Origin: Alternaria dauci
Taxonomy: Eukaryota; Ascomycota; Dothideomycetes; Pleosporales; Pleosporaceae
Reading direction: 5' to 3'
Assembly (NCBI RefSeq): GCF_042100115.1
Contig: NC_091275.1
Coordinates: 3,162,001 to 3,226,000, forward strand
DNA: 64,000 bases
The position numbers and the translations under genes are program-made. The notes under the pieces are model-generated. The model was not told the DNA's origin, made no database searches, and saw only the letters and a list, made by a program, of their open reading frames with translations. Within the stretch, counting starts at the first letter, position 1; the number at the start of each line of letters is the position of its first letter. Shown piece after piece: positions 1 through 10,958 of the stretch.

Positions 1-420
1 GAAGAAAATTTAAGTAGTTACTTAAATATTTCTTTATTCTTAAGTACTATAGTTATAAGCCTAGATATAAGCTATAAACTATAGTTTAAAAACTCCTCTT
101 CTCCTTAATATTACAATAACTTTCTAGAAGCGCCTAAAGCTTAGGGCTTTAGCTTTAACCTATCTATTATTAAATATATATAGCTATATATAGTAAAACT
201 AGGTATTTAAGAAATATACCTTTACTAAAATTTATTATAGTATCTTTTAATAGTATTATACTTACGTCTTTTACTAGTACGTTTATTATCTAAATAGTTA
301 AAGGATAGAATATAATATAAATACGTTTAGAATATATTTATATATAAATCTCGCTTAATTCTCTACTAACCTTTTATAGACTAGTTATAGCTAACCCTAT
401 TTTTTTATAGCTAGGTGACA
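1..420. other. AT-rich, RIP-like non-coding block
   Basis: Strongly AT-rich DNA dominated by TA, TTA and CTA steps, like the mutated transposon blocks further right. No open frame or recognisable domain is visible. It is probably the end of a RIP-degraded repeat that continues left of the window; the family cannot be told. Confidence 0.6.
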
Positions 421-493
421 TGCTGCCTCGTCTACTTGTTCTATTACCCGAAAGATCCGACACAAGCTATAAATCTTGCCTAGTATGAAGGTG

Positions 494-2363
494 CTACTTT
501 TGACAGAGCTTTCCGCTGTTCAAGTCGTACTCCCACTGATGACTTCCCACGCCCGCCTGGACAAACAAGCTTGCAGTTGGGTCATATTTCTTCTTAATCT
601 CAAGCAGACGCTCGTAGTTGCCGCCATAAAAGTCGTACTCAAAGTTGCTGTTGAAGGGGTTCGCTTCGTTGATGTACGAGCCCGAGTCAGGACCCCAGTT
701 GCGCCAAGCCGGTTCCTTGTGTTCTTCTGTCCACGCACCGGCAGCGGTTAGTGCCTCTTGAGGCGTTGAGCTTGTGGTGTTGACAATTGCGCCCGTGGCG
801 AGGAGATGGATGTATGCCTTGCGCCAGGCTGGCGTCAGAGCGCCACGCATTGCCTTTTCCACATTCCTGGGACCCGGTCCGCCTTGCAGTCCGTACACTA
901 GTCTGCACTGATCTGTTGTCACTTGGGTTTTTGTCACGTTTCGGAGGTGGTCTTCCAGTGTCTCGAGCGGAATCTCGGTCAGCTCAGACCGACCGAGCAG
1001 GCGACTAGAAATCAGGCTAATATCTCCGCAATGGCTGGGGACCGGGTTCAGGACATCGAGGAGTGCAGAATAGGATGCTAGGATGGTGGGTTCCGAGAAT
1101 TCGATCAGCAGCGATTGGTTTCCTGCGTATCCTACGATGCTGGCCTTTACAGGCTCAAGAAGAGACTTGTATGCCACCGCCGACATGTTGTACCCAAACA
1201 ATGTCATGGACAGCTCGATGCCCCTTTGGGTAGATGTTGAATGGTTCGTAGTGATGTCTCTCGTGATGGCGTTTCCGTTGCCTGTAAGGCCCGCATCCAT
1301 GAGGTCTGGAAGGGAGTTCGATAGTGCCGCGAGAGCCTTCCAGGATGCCCCGACTGTGTCAGCTGTGCTGTTGTCTATCATGGTTATAGAGACGGTACTG
1401 AGAGCCACAGACGCGGGCAACGGGAACGTGCGCATCACGTACTCGACAACGATGCCGTACAGCCCTGGCCCGCCTCCTCGGATGGCCCATAGCAAGTCCT
1501 GGTTCTGCGCATCATTGGCCACCAATACTTTGCCTGCGGTTGTGACCACAGTAGCTTGGAGGATCTGATCAGCTGCCAACCCGTAGCGGGATGACAGTGG
1601 GCCGTGACCGCCGCCACCAATGAACCCTCCAAGACCGACTGTTGGATCCTGCCCGCTCACGACTGTCCTCCCAACAGCAGCTGCCGCCTTCAGGATCTCG
1701 CCCCAGTTGTTCCCGCTCCCGGTGATGACGACGTTTTCCGACTTGTTTCCCGCAGGGTGCAACCAGGTGGTGTTGAAATCCATGGTTCGGAGGTGATGAG
1801 TCCAAATCGACAGCGAGTACGCTCCGCTGGATCTTGATTTCATGTCAGCACACTATAAGTCCAGTGGGAAGACGTAGATTCTCAACGTACCTGCCATTAA
1901 GATCATGGCCAGTGCCTTTGATCACTATGCGGATGTTGCGCGAACTTGCCCACTTGGCAGCTGTTGCAATTTGTGTAGCACTCGTGGCGTTAAGGACGTA
2001 TTCAGGGAGCCCTCCTAGTCTGCATAGTTGATTGTTGTCATATGCGTAGTCGGTCGGGGGCACGCAAGAGTTGTTCGCCCAGTAAGGATAGCCTATTGAC
2101 TCGGGCTGGTTTGCGTGGAACGTTGAATATTGCCAGTTCTCTTGAACACTATCACAGCTGGCTGCAGAAGTGAACGGGCTTCCAGAGTAGCAAGATGATG
2201 CCACGGGGTTGGTCTGTATCAGTGCGCCCTGCGTGGAAGAGTTCAATGCCGCCCAGTCAATTGTACTCGGCCAACCGGCTTCTAACGGGTGGCTTTTGCA
2301 TGTTGGTTTTCCGTGAGCGGCATGTAGTAATGCAAAGCACGCTGTTATCTTTCTGGCTGACAT
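494..2363 (-). CDS. FAD-linked (berberine-bridge-type) oxidoreductase
   Basis: Predicted 603-aa flavoprotein of the PCMH/VAO fold with a C-terminal BBE domain, a family that oxidises alcohols, amines or ring carbons using covalent FAD and oxygen. Exons are 2363-1891 and 1832-494; the 58-bp intron 1833-1890 has a GTACGT donor, a GCTGAC branch site and an AAG acceptor, and splicing joins HDLNG to RSSGAYSL. The His of GTGHDLNG (about residue 154) is the expected flavin attachment site. The glycine-rich FAD loop PTVGLGGFIGGGGHG lies near 220 and the BBE tail GNYERLLEIKKKYDP near 565. Where bicovalent enzymes have a second attachment Cys before PTVG, this one reads SGQDPTVG, so single His attachment is likely. 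The N-terminus is short and weakly hydrophobic, so secretion is possible but uncertain. Upstream it shares a promoter region with the RTA1-like gene. Confidence 0.88.
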
Positions 2364-2480
2364 GATGCTGTTGGGCTGCTGGATGGGTGGAGGATAAGAA
2401 ATGAGCGGATGGTTGTGCAGAGGAGACTGAGGCGAGAGTCCCCTAGGCTTTATACTTACTCGGTGGGCATCTATAGCACT

Positions 2481-2490
2481 GATACGCGTC
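2481..2490. promoter_or_regulatory. ACGCGT core upstream of the oxidoreductase gene
   Basis: GATACGCGTC lies about 120 bp upstream of the oxidoreductase start codon. It holds the same TACGCGT core as the longer palindromes nearby but lacks the final A. The role is inferred. Confidence 0.3.
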
Positions 2491-2927
2491 ATTAGATTCC
2501 GAAAGTTTTGCCGGCTTCCGATGACTGTGCTCAAAATTCAATCTCTGTCAACTCTCCCGGCCCCGCTTCAGTCGTCATCTTCATGTAGGTAGATGCTAGG
2601 CTGGCCAACGCCGTTTTGGTCTAGCACGAGCTCAAGGCTTCATCAAAAATCCTCATGATAGGTGTTATCGATAGCAAGAAAGGTTTACGATTTCAACTGA
2701 GGGCCATCAAGAGTCGTTGTAATTCCACATAAGCGACGAAGCGCATCTGTCGTTCGACACCAAGAAAGTAAATCTCTGCCAGTATCGCTTGAAAGGATTC
2801 CCATGTCAAACCTCATCTCAGCGTTGCCGATGTCAAGATAGATCGCCCCAGATGCCGGGTATCGTACATTGGAAAAGGAGTTGCCGAAAGTCGATACATC
2901 ACTATACTTAGAGTGGCGAGCGGGTTC

Positions 2928-2939
2928 TATACGCGTATA
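2928..2939. promoter_or_regulatory. 12-bp palindrome TATACGCGTATA
   Basis: A perfect palindrome between the divergent oxidoreductase and RTA1-like genes, about 250 bp upstream of the latter. It reads as two inverted CGTATA half-sites. CGTATA is the core of the yeast Upc2/Ecm22 sterol element TCGTATA (established knowledge); binding by the local Zn2Cys6 protein is inference. Confidence 0.45.
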
Positions 2940-2985
2940 ACACTATGATCTACAACTAGCGCATCTACTTTTGCAGAACACACCG

Positions 2986-3022
2986 TACGCGTAAACTTAT
3001 CATCTGGGCGTACGTTATACGA
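2986..3022. promoter_or_regulatory. TACGCGTA palindrome and TCGTATA box upstream of the RTA1-like gene
   Basis: TACGCGTA lies at 2986-2993, and TATACGA (the reverse complement of TCGTATA) at 3016-3022, 165-200 bp before the RTA1-like ATG. Apart from these sites and 2928-2939, the 2364-3186 interval shows no gene. Confidence 0.4.
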
Positions 3023-3186
3023 TGCTTTTAATTTGAAACAGACCCGTTTGTTTGCTTCTAGGTCCGATATTACGGGAGCACGGCGGTTATGTTATCATGG
3101 CGGCGGTGTATGTATCTGTGCTTTGTCCACACTCTGCTCGGCCATCTATTCAACTCTCTCTTCACCTTTGTGCCTTTGAGAGCTTC

Positions 3187-4212
3187 ATGATGTCTGACAC
3201 TACCGAGTTCGAGTTCTTTCATTACAATCCCTCCTTCGCGGCAGCTGTTGTTTTCATCGCTTTGTTTGCACTCGTGTCCCTACGTCACATTCAGCTGATA
3301 TTTGTAACGAGGACCTGGTGTTTTATCCCTTTTCTCATAGGATGCCTTTGTAAGCAGATTCGATGATCCTATTGACGTTCTGTAGCTGACTCTATACAAC
3401 CATCAGTCGAAGCAATTGGCTATGCTGGGCGAGCTGTATCTGCCAGAGAGTCTCCTAACTGGACCCTGAACCCGTACATTATCCAAAGCACATTGACTCT
3501 GCTCGGCCCGACCTTCTACGCTGCGTCGATTTACATGGTGCTTGGCCGTCTCATCCGTCTGCTCGATGCAGGGCACCACTCGATGATTAAGACCAAGTGG
3601 CTCACAAAGTTCTTCCTTCTGGGAGATGTGCTTTCTTTCGTCACACAAGGTGGAGGTACGTTAGAAGATGCTTCTGTAATCAATACACTCAAGAGCCCCT
3701 TTCTCGACTGTGTTGCTTATGCATCAAGGCGCTGACTGAGTCTCGTAGGCGGCGGCATGCTAGCTACAGCAAAGACGGAGTCATCGCAAAAGCTTGGGAA
3801 CAACATTATTCTTCTGGGACTCGGTATCCAAATCGTCTTTTTTGGCTTCTTCATGGTTGTAAGCGTGGTGTTTCATCTTCGCATCACGAAGAAACCGACT
3901 TCGAATTCGCGTTCGACAACTGCACCTTGGCGACAGCTTCTCTGGTTGTTGTATGCTGCCAGTTTGCTCATCATGGTACGCTCCATGTATCGCATGATAG
4001 AGTACGCACAGGGGAATGATGGGGCGTTGATGCAGAAGGAGATATATCTCTATCTGCTAGACGCAACACTTATGCTTATCGTGGCTGGATCATTCGCGGT
4101 GTTTTATCCTGGCCATATGCTCAAGGAGTACACGAAGATGGATAGTTACGTCAACGATGCGACGACACTGGGCAACTATCCCCTGGCGAGTGGTGATGGG
4201 CGGAAAGTTTAG
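3187..4212 (+). CDS. RTA1-like seven-helix membrane protein
   Basis: Predicted 291-aa member of the fungal RTA1/RSB1 family, polytopic membrane proteins linked in yeasts to lipid translocation and to resistance against azoles, 7-aminocholesterol or sphingoid bases. Exons are 3187-3349, 3407-3655 and 3749-4212; introns are 57 and 93 bp with GTAAGC and GTACGT donors. The spliced protein begins MMSDTTEFEFFHYNPS and has about seven hydrophobic segments. Family landmarks are FEAIGYAGR after the second helix, GPTFYAASIYMVLGR, the glycine-rich QGGGGGM, and VRSMYRMIEYAQG before the last helices. A second ATG follows the first immediately; either could be used. It sits between an oxidoreductase and a zinc-cluster regulator and shares promoter motifs with both, which suggests a stress- or lipid-responsive set. 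Confidence 0.9.
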
Positions 4213-4557
4213 GTTTGGCCCTTTGATGAATCTGTCGTGCCGCTATAGATGCCATTGGCTGAATTTCTTAGGCAAAGTTTCTATTAATAGGGGTGTCTGC
4301 TAGGTAGCCTGTTATGTATAAGCGCTCCAGCTGGCACTTGGCTGCTATTAGAAGATCAGCGCACTGTAAAGAAAAGCGACTAGAGCAAAGCCAACCGGTG
4401 GCGTTTCCAACACCTGACTATGGCTCTCTATGCAGCATCCGTAGCTTGTAACTTAATAAGCGTAGTATTAAGTAAGGAGAAAGACGAGTAACAGGTGATT
4501 ATAGTATTATTCGATGAACAGGTGATCAAGGACGCTTGATCTAGCTGATCAAAAGCT
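4213..4557. other. Intergenic, convergent 3' ends
   Basis: This 345-bp stretch lies between the stop codons of the convergent RTA1-like and zinc-cluster genes. I see no coding or structural signal beyond probable 3' untranslated DNA. Confidence 0.5.
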
Positions 4558-5715
4558 TTACAACTCTAGACACTCATCCGTAGGCAGATCGAGATGGTCA
4601 AGCCAGTAAGAGCCAATGGTAGTCGATATGAGACCGAGAAGAGACGATCCGGATTTCCCAAACACCCAATACTGCCGATTACGATGTAGAGCAGCTGCAT
4701 AGAATGCCAAGACTGCAAAAGCCTCAGGTCTACGCTGTTGCAGTGCTTCGATGTATCTATCAGGAATGACAAGGGGCCATGCTAAGGTTGCATGAATCTG
4801 CAAATACTCTTTTGATGGATCTTGCTTGCACAAATCAAGCATCCATTGTATCCATTCTAGAGCGCTTTGGCATGCACCGACGGACTGGGATCCAGGTTCA
4901 TACGATTCTAGGAATTCTTTCAGCTTGAAGGTCTCGGTTCCTCGTGTCTGTTTATCAATACTCTTGCTGACATCCGACAGGAATAGAAGCGGCTTCAGGT
5001 CCGATTCGAGAATCTGTGTCCAGGATTCGTTGTTGAGGAACGCGCGAACGCCGCGGTGGAGATGGAGATAGCGGATGAATGCTTCAACAAAGGTAGAGAG
5101 ATTATCGTGGTGGCCCATAAGAGTTTCCCAGAGAGTGTGAATACCGAGGAGAGATGCGAAGAGAAAGATAGGTGTACACTTGGTACTGCAAAGTTCATCT
5201 CTGGTCTGGTTGAACAACTCTAAGGCGCGAGTCTGCAATTCAGTTGCCTGGCGATGATAGAGCGATCTCTTCGACACATCTTTAGTAGAGAGATGGAGTG
5301 CCGAGAGAGCAAGCACTTGATCAAGGAGGAAAGGTGTGACGGCGATATTATCGATGGCGATGTCGATGAATGGCTTTGCGCTTCCATTAAGCGCCATGTA
5401 TTCCTCCATGTGCGCCTCCGCGTGGTGCAAACAGGCCATATGAACGACGGTGAAATGGACCGTTCCATCAGGCACTAGAGAAGCCACGTTACCAGACTTG
5501 ACAGACACAGCCGCGGCACCCGACGCGGAATAGGAATGGCGGGGCTCAGGAAAAGCGCATTGTCGTTCGGACATGAGACAGTTGGTACACTGTGGGCGAT
5601 TCTCGTCACATTTGATGTGTCGAGCCTTGCACTCGCTACAGCCATGCCTGGATTTGTGGTGGGTACGACGTCGCCTTGGCTGCAACTCGCAGTGGTGCGG
5701 CTTTCGCAGCGCCAT
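4558..5715 (-). CDS. Zn2Cys6 transcription factor, sterol-uptake-control (Upc2-like) type
   Basis: A single-exon 385-aa fungal binuclear zinc-cluster regulator. The ATG at 5715 (MALRKPHH) was chosen because the upstream in-frame extension starts with a non-ATG codon. The cluster is Cys26, 29, 36, 43, 46 and 53 (C-x2-C-x6-C-x6-C-x2-C-x6-C), preceded by the basic run RRRRTHHKSRHG. This combination is usual in proteins annotated as sterol uptake control protein 2. The remainder (about 80-385) is a helical fungal-specific regulatory domain. It is much shorter than yeast Upc2, so a true sterol-sensing role is uncertain. TCGTATA and TACGCGTA motifs lie in its own promoter and in those of its neighbours, consistent with autoregulation and control of the local genes; that part is inference. 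Confidence 0.85.
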   Translation of the reverse strand: MALRKPHHCELQPRRRRTHHKSRHGCSECKARHIKCDENRPQCTNCLMSERQCAFPEPRHSYSASGAAAVSVKSGNVASLVPDGTVHFTVVHMACLHHAEAHMEEYMALNGSAKPFIDIAIDNIAVTPFLLDQVLALSALHLSTKDVSKRSLYHRQATELQTRALELFNQTRDELCSTKCTPIFLFASLLGIHTLWETLMGHHDNLSTFVEAFIRYLHLHRGVRAFLNNESWTQILESDLKPLLFLSDVSKSIDKQTRGTETFKLKEFLESYEPGSQSVGACQSALEWIQWMLDLCKQDPSKEYLQIHATLAWPLVIPDRYIEALQQRRPEAFAVLAFYAAALHRNRQYWVFGKSGSSLLGLISTTIGSYWLDHLDLPTDECLEL

Positions 5716-5789
5716 TCGATAATAATAGAAACAAGAAAGCTTAGTCTGTGCGCTAAGGAGCAGAGGGCTCAAAAATCTATACGTGTATT

Positions 5790-5938
5790 TCGTATATGAA
5801 GAGCGGAAGAATTATTGATAAGTTCAATCGGGACTCGGCGAGATAAGTACCCTGTAAGCGCCAAAATGCCGGAAATGCGCTTGAGCGCTCTAGCTCAGGG
5901 CTTTACGCGTAAACATCGTGTCACCCGCAGTACGCGTA
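5790..5938. promoter_or_regulatory. TCGTATA box and two ACGCGT palindromes upstream of the regulator
   Basis: TCGTATA at 5790-5796, the perfect 12-bp palindrome TTTACGCGTAAA at 5902-5913, and TACGCGTA at 5931-5938. They lie 75-225 bp upstream of the zinc-cluster gene's ATG. The clustering suggests an autoregulated promoter, but no binding data exist here. Confidence 0.45.
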
Positions 5939-6161
5939 TAAATCGGCGATGCGCGATGGCCGAACATCCTGCAGGGCCGGATTAGCCCCGCACAACAGCC
6001 AATCAAACTGGTAGAACGATGTGCGAAGGGCCGCCTTACCTAGGTAGCGCACGTTTGGAGGAAGTCTCATAGTGCTTCACAATACGGGACATTTTACGAT
6101 GGCATGATGTCAGGTAATTCATATGCTTGTAGGAACGCTGTATTGCGGTAGTGGATCATGA

Positions 6162-6470
6162 ATGCTTCTCCATTTGGCGGCGAACCCCATTCTGATTGGA
6201 CTCGTGAGGGAGAAGGAGAAGGCTGAGAGGGCTGCTGAAAAGGCCTCTAGAGTAGCAGCTCGCAGGGCTGCAAAACAACTCCAACCAGCTACTAAAACCT
6301 CTCGAAAGGTGAAGAAGCGCAGCCTCACGGCTCCTGCAAAAGCTGCTCCTAGAAAGAGATCTATCGCGAGGCCTGCAGGTGGTGGTGAGCCTCATGGTGC
6401 TGTTTCAGGCGCACCAGCTCTCAGGTCACGACGTAGCCGCCACATTACTCCTTCTACGCGATATCAATAG
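6162..6470 (+). pseudogene. Possible orphan C-terminal tail of a pogo-type transposase
   Basis: An open frame of about 102 codons with no recognisable N-terminal domain. It is Ala/Lys/Arg-rich and probably coiled (EKEKAERAAEKASRVAARR), followed by a low-complexity basic stretch and an RSRRSRHITPSTRYQ end. Fungal Fot1/pogo DDE transposases often end in just such a basic coiled tail, so I read it as a fragment left after loss of the catalytic part. A short unrelated basic protein is the alternative. The flanks 5939-6161 and 6471-6927 show no other gene; a tandem GTCGTTGGGCCGTC repeat lies near 6585-6617. Confidence 0.3.
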
Positions 6471-6927
6471 CTATATGTATTAATTAAGCCATAAAGATAT
6501 CACCACCAGAAAATATCGCGATAACAGCTATTGTGTGATGCTCTGCAGCCTTAAGTTTGGTGGTGGTTTTGGTGTTCAGGTGAGTCGTTGGGCCGTCCGG
6601 GTCGTTGGGCCGTCACGCCCGGTAAATACTAGCTCCTTCGTAGGATCACACTCCTCGTAGATCAGATGGCCGCAAGGAGCATATGAATGTTGACCGAATT
6701 TCCGGTGGCTCAGCTATAGTTTTCATTAACTGGCAGTACCATTGCTCTCCGTTGTTGTTGAATGAACTTGAATTGAAAGGTCCGAGTACTCTTTGATAAG
6801 AGCACGATATACAAAATAGTAGTTCCCTTAAACCCTTCCGCTCTATATGATTTATGTCTGAGTGCATGACTTGAACAATACTGCGCTAATGAGACCTACT
6901 CGAACCCTGTGCTCTTCTCTACCTCAA

Positions 6928-8106
6928 TTATTTCATACCATTGGCAAGATACTCCTGCGTATTCGAGTAGGTTTCCGTCTCGTTGTAGAACCATGGTTCG
7001 TCCGGCATCTCGTTTTCCTCTTTGGAAATCAGGAGCAGATGTCCCTTGTAGTCCAGCCGAAGACCCGGATAAATGAAGCTTCGCCACATGTAAAGTAATA
7101 TGTTCGAAATCTCCAGGCTGGGCGCGATGTGAGGTGCGATGAGCTCCTGATGCTTCTGCGGCAGGATGGACCAGTGTAGCCCGGGGTGCAGGTGATGAAC
7201 GGTATGATATCCATTGTTGAAGCACAAGTAATTGAGTGTCTGGCCAGTAAAGTTGCGCGCAAAGCTATATTTGGAGCTCATATCGCACCCGTCGTGTTGG
7301 AGAAAGTTCAACGAGAGGATGCAGTATTTGGCGTAGAATTGTGGCAGCAGTGCAAACCAGATCCATCGACGCCAATCTAGTAGAACAAGCACTACTGTGG
7401 CACTCCAAACAGCAACCTCTTCAAGCCGGCGCTGCTTCACAATAGGTCGGTTGAGACGGGCCTGAGCCTCAAAATACAGCTTGTCATCCTTGTTTCCAGA
7501 CAGAACAACGTGCCAAAAAAAGAGTAGACCGTTTAAGAGGTTCCAGCTATATCGAACTTTGGTAGTACGCACTGTTTAATAGGATAGAGAATTAGCGCTG
7601 TGGAAGGCATGAAGATTGAGTTTTCAATGCCGTTATTTACAATACATGACTGCTGACTCGGCAAGACAAGGGAGATCGAAAAGAATAGAAGCGAAGCACT
7701 TACTAACGTCTCTTGCTTGTTGGGGATACTTGTGATGAGACAAGTTGTGGCCTGGTATAAAGATGGACACAGCGCCACCATACTGTAGAGACAAGCAAAT
7801 CTGGTAGAACTTGTTCCAGTTCTTATCCCAAAAGATGGGCAAGTGAATAGCATTATGCGTTGTTACAGCGCCCATGAAGGATAGCTTGAACAGCGAGAGC
7901 CATGCTATGAATGAAAGTAAGCCACCTGTAAATGGCGATGTGAAGGTTTGCCAAGTGATGACGAAGACGGCGAAAAATAGTACTGTGGATATGATGCACC
8001 GAATGTCCTCATCGTGTCTCATCAGCGACTTGCTGTGCGACTGTACTGGAGAAGACAGTTGTGGGAGCGCCTGGACCGATTGTATGCCTGCCATTGTTTC
8101 AGCCAT
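6928..8106 (-). CDS. Membrane fatty-acid desaturase-like protein
   Basis: Predicted 348-aa di-iron membrane oxygenase of the fatty-acid desaturase superfamily. Exons are 8106-7704 and 7571-6928; the 132-bp intron has a GTAAGT donor and a TTAAACAG acceptor, and splicing gives RDVMRTTKVRYSW. All three His boxes are present: HNAIH (His84, His88), HNLSHH (His120, His124, His125) and HTVHH (His257, His260, His261), with a further NFLQHDG near 224-228. Hydrophobic segments lie before box 1 and between boxes 2 and 3. There is no cytochrome b5 domain, so electrons would come from a separate partner. The substrate (acyl lipid, sphingolipid or alkane-like) cannot be told. The promoter carries the same TACGCGTA and TCGTATA motifs as the zinc-cluster gene. 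Confidence 0.82.
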
Positions 8107-8411
8107 TTTGCTGGGAAGAACTGGGATAGCCGTTGCAAGAAAGAATAACGGTTGAATTTGCGAGTAAGGCCTAAGAGCCAGAGGATCTTGCGCGCTGGGA
8201 CCAAATAATTAGCGCTTTGCTGTAGCGTGACCAATGAATTTGTTCGCCTGTTGAAGCGTGCTTACGGTTTTACATCAATTTATATTAATATTGTTAGACA
8301 TGCTAGAATGTCACGTGCAAGCAGGGATAAATATCGCGCACCATGGAAGACCGAGTAGTGAATGGAACAGCCTTGAATTAATTTAAACGTGGACCTCGCC
8401 GAAGTAAGCTA

Positions 8412-8434
8412 TATACGACTACGAATACGCGTAT
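8412..8434. promoter_or_regulatory. TCGTATA box and ATACGCGTAT palindrome upstream of the desaturase
   Basis: TATACGA (8412-8418) and the perfect 10-bp palindrome ATACGCGTAT (8425-8434) sit about 310-330 bp upstream of the desaturase ATG. Confidence 0.4.
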
Positions 8435-8967
8435 AGATGTCTTATCTAGACTTGCGTGTGGGACTAGTAGTACAGCCTTTAGGGGGCAAATCTACTAATC
8501 CAAAAATACAATAACGTGTTTATCAAATGCGAGTGTCAGTAAGATGTAGGAGGCTTCTGCTGGGGCTTCAAACCTACAAGAAGAGCTGCTATTGACTCTT
8601 GAGTCTCTACAATCCAGGTCATAGCCATTTTCACCCCGCAGAGTATCTTACTTGAACGTGGAGACACCAACATCAATTGATATCAAGTATAGGGGCTGCT
8701 AGGGCGTTTGAGGCTTAAGCAGGAGACACGGATGTTTAGCGTTATGCCAGATTAGGACAACACGTATTGCGATCCGCATGGTCAAATCGCGCTATGCCTG
8801 TACTGGTCGAATCGCATCGCTGCTCGCAAAGCGTCATATACTAGGAAAGGTGGATTCGTTTCAAAACCTATGAGACCGGCAGGCGGTATTAGTTCCATGA
8901 CTCATGTGGCCTGGCTGACCCGGACTGATGCGAAGCTACCCGAAGCCGTTGTGTATCTAAACAGGCA

Positions 8968-8986
8968 TATACGAATTTACGCGTAA
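8968..8986. promoter_or_regulatory. Second TATACGA / TTACGCGTAA pair
   Basis: TATACGA (8968-8974) is followed two bases later by the 10-bp palindrome TTACGCGTAA (8977-8986), nearly the same spacing as the pair at 8412-8434. The rest of 8107-9591 holds no gene I can support. Confidence 0.4.
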
Positions 8987-9593
8987 GAATCGAGCGTGTA
9001 ACCGAGCTTGGGTCCAAGCTCACCCATCCTGACATGTGGGTCCGTAATAGTTTCGATCATGATGGCTGAACTAGAACGGGGCATGAATCGCTGCGGCCTG
9101 TTATTGTTGCGCCCACTTAGTCCAAGGTATCTCAGACTGCGGGGAGAGACTCGCTGCGTCAAAACGGATCCAGTGATTAGCGGAGTAGGCCAAGTAACGT
9201 GACTATTACCTTGGTGCTGGCTACTCTGTATCTTCTAGGGAGCGTCCACCTCGCTTGTCAAGCTCGGCAGTTGACGTCTTCGGGCTCACGGTTGCGCTTG
9301 ACAGCTTGAATGACCATGTAAATACGGTTCAGATGCGGGAATCAATACCAATAACGCAAGGCGGCATTTTATATCCCCGAGCGCCACAAGGCGTTCGGGT
9401 CTTCTTGGAAGACTTCTCATTGGTGGGTCTCGCAGGGTATTAGCCTCGGAAGAATAGCCTCGGAGGAATACTGGCGGGCTTGGGGCGGACCGTGCCCCTG
9501 AGGTTCTGCTTCTCTCTAAGATATATAAACAATTCCAGTGTACCCTCAATGGAATTCTCAGCCAATAAGCAGCGTCGGAGCACGAGACCCCTA

Positions 9594-9623
9594 CCGTGTC
9601 CGTGCGCGTAATGCCCATGTTCA
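9594..9623 (+). repeat. Left terminal inverted repeat of the Fot1/pogo-like element
   Basis: A 30-bp sequence beginning CCGTGTCCGTGC, preceded by TA (9592-9593). It is the exact reverse complement of 18837-18866. Confidence 0.9.
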
Positions 9624-9849
9624 TTCAATGCCCAGGCAACAACACTAAATCTTCGTTAAAAATAAAGCTCTACAACTACTAAAAATCGTAATAAAATTAT
9701 AATAAGCTAGATTTATACTATATAGACCCTTATAAAGGTTTTAGCTTATTTAGAATATTTTTTAGGGGTCTATATTAACTGCGTTTTAGTTCTTTTAGGT
9801 AGAGCCGCCTGTGCAACCACCCTAACTAGTATATAAGATAGAATATTAA

Positions 9850-10060
9850 TAATACACTTTTAACGCTTTTTAGCTAGCGTAGGAGCTTTTAAAGCCTTAC
9901 GCTTACCCTTTTAAGATAATTTTATAGCTTTTTTAGCGTTATAAAGTGCTTTTTAATAGGCTTTTTAAGCTACCTCTACTTCTTATTCTTACTACCTAAC
10001 CTCCTTAAGTCTCTTACGCTTAACACGCTTCTCCTAAGTAAGTTAAAGCTTATAAAGATA
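9850..10060 (-). pseudogene. Decayed C-terminal tail of the pogo-like transposase
   Basis: Minus-strand translation shows a basic coiled tail with several in-frame stops, including EKRVKRKRLKEVR and GKRKALKAPTLAKKR. This matches the lysine-rich end common in fungal pogo transposases. It is not functional. Confidence 0.5.
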
Positions 10061-10482
10061 GGCTTACTCTCTTAACTAGGCTAATTCTAATTTTTAAAGC
10101 TCTAGTTATAAAGCTTATTATTATTATAATACCTTATTATCCTAAGCTTATTAAACCCGCTTAGGGGACTAGAAAATAGCTCCCTTATTATACCCTTAAG
10201 GGTCTTTAAGATAGAGAGTATAGCTCTTCTTCTCTTATTTCTTTTTAATATTTAGGGTATCCTAAAGACCCCTAATCTCTCTATAAAGGATATTATTTTA
10301 AGCTAAGATATAGTATAGACTTTACTAAAGTTTCTTAATATCTTTACTACTTTAATCCTTTACTATATAGTATATAATAGACTCTAATTTAAGCTAATCC
10401 TCTCTACTTAGTATAGAAGCTCTACTTTTATCTAAATCTAATACCTCCTTTTAAAATCTCTAGAGTATAACCTTAGGGTTAT

Positions 10483-10958
10483 TGTTACACGGGGTTAGGC
10501 TATACTTCTCTAGGCTCAGTCCGTACTAAGGCGAGGTAGACTAAAGCGGTAGTCGGTGAGGTATCGTATAGAATGATCAGGTGGAAAAGAGTTATCGTTG
10601 TAACTAAAGGATAAACAATACCAATTCTATAAACGATAGAATAACTAGTTAACAATCTATGTAAGAGATAAACTATTTAAGTTAACCACAACGAGTGTAA
10701 TAATAAGATCTAACACATTCTTATACCTATTGCTATAGGTCCTGTCCTCCTTACCCTCCCTTCCAAGAGGGAGGCCTAGGAGGGCCGTAACCTCCTAATC
10801 CTCACTGGCCTCCCAGAGGCCAGGTCTTAGCGGGATGCCATTCCTTTCACGTGATCTGGGCCCCGCCCTAGATCCACTTTCGTCCATTATATCCGCCCGA
10901 TAGTCTTCCTTTATACAACCTATATAAAAAGGAAGTAATTCCTTATTACCTTATAACA
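10483..10958 (-). repeat. 3' LTR (element orientation) of chromovirus copy 1
   Basis: 476 bp, read on the plus strand from TGTTACACGG to CCTTATAACA. It is preceded by GTTAT. It lies directly upstream of the antisense frame at 11098, so any antisense promoter would have to lie here or just after it. Confidence 0.92.

Noticed and set aside
1083..1568. 161-codon plus-strand frame inside the oxidoreductase gene
   Set aside because: Shadow of the minus-strand coding region, which has clear family motifs.
9286..9624. 112-codon minus-strand frame starting in the transposon TIR
   Set aside because: Begins inside the terminal inverted repeat, has no domain, and crosses the element boundary.
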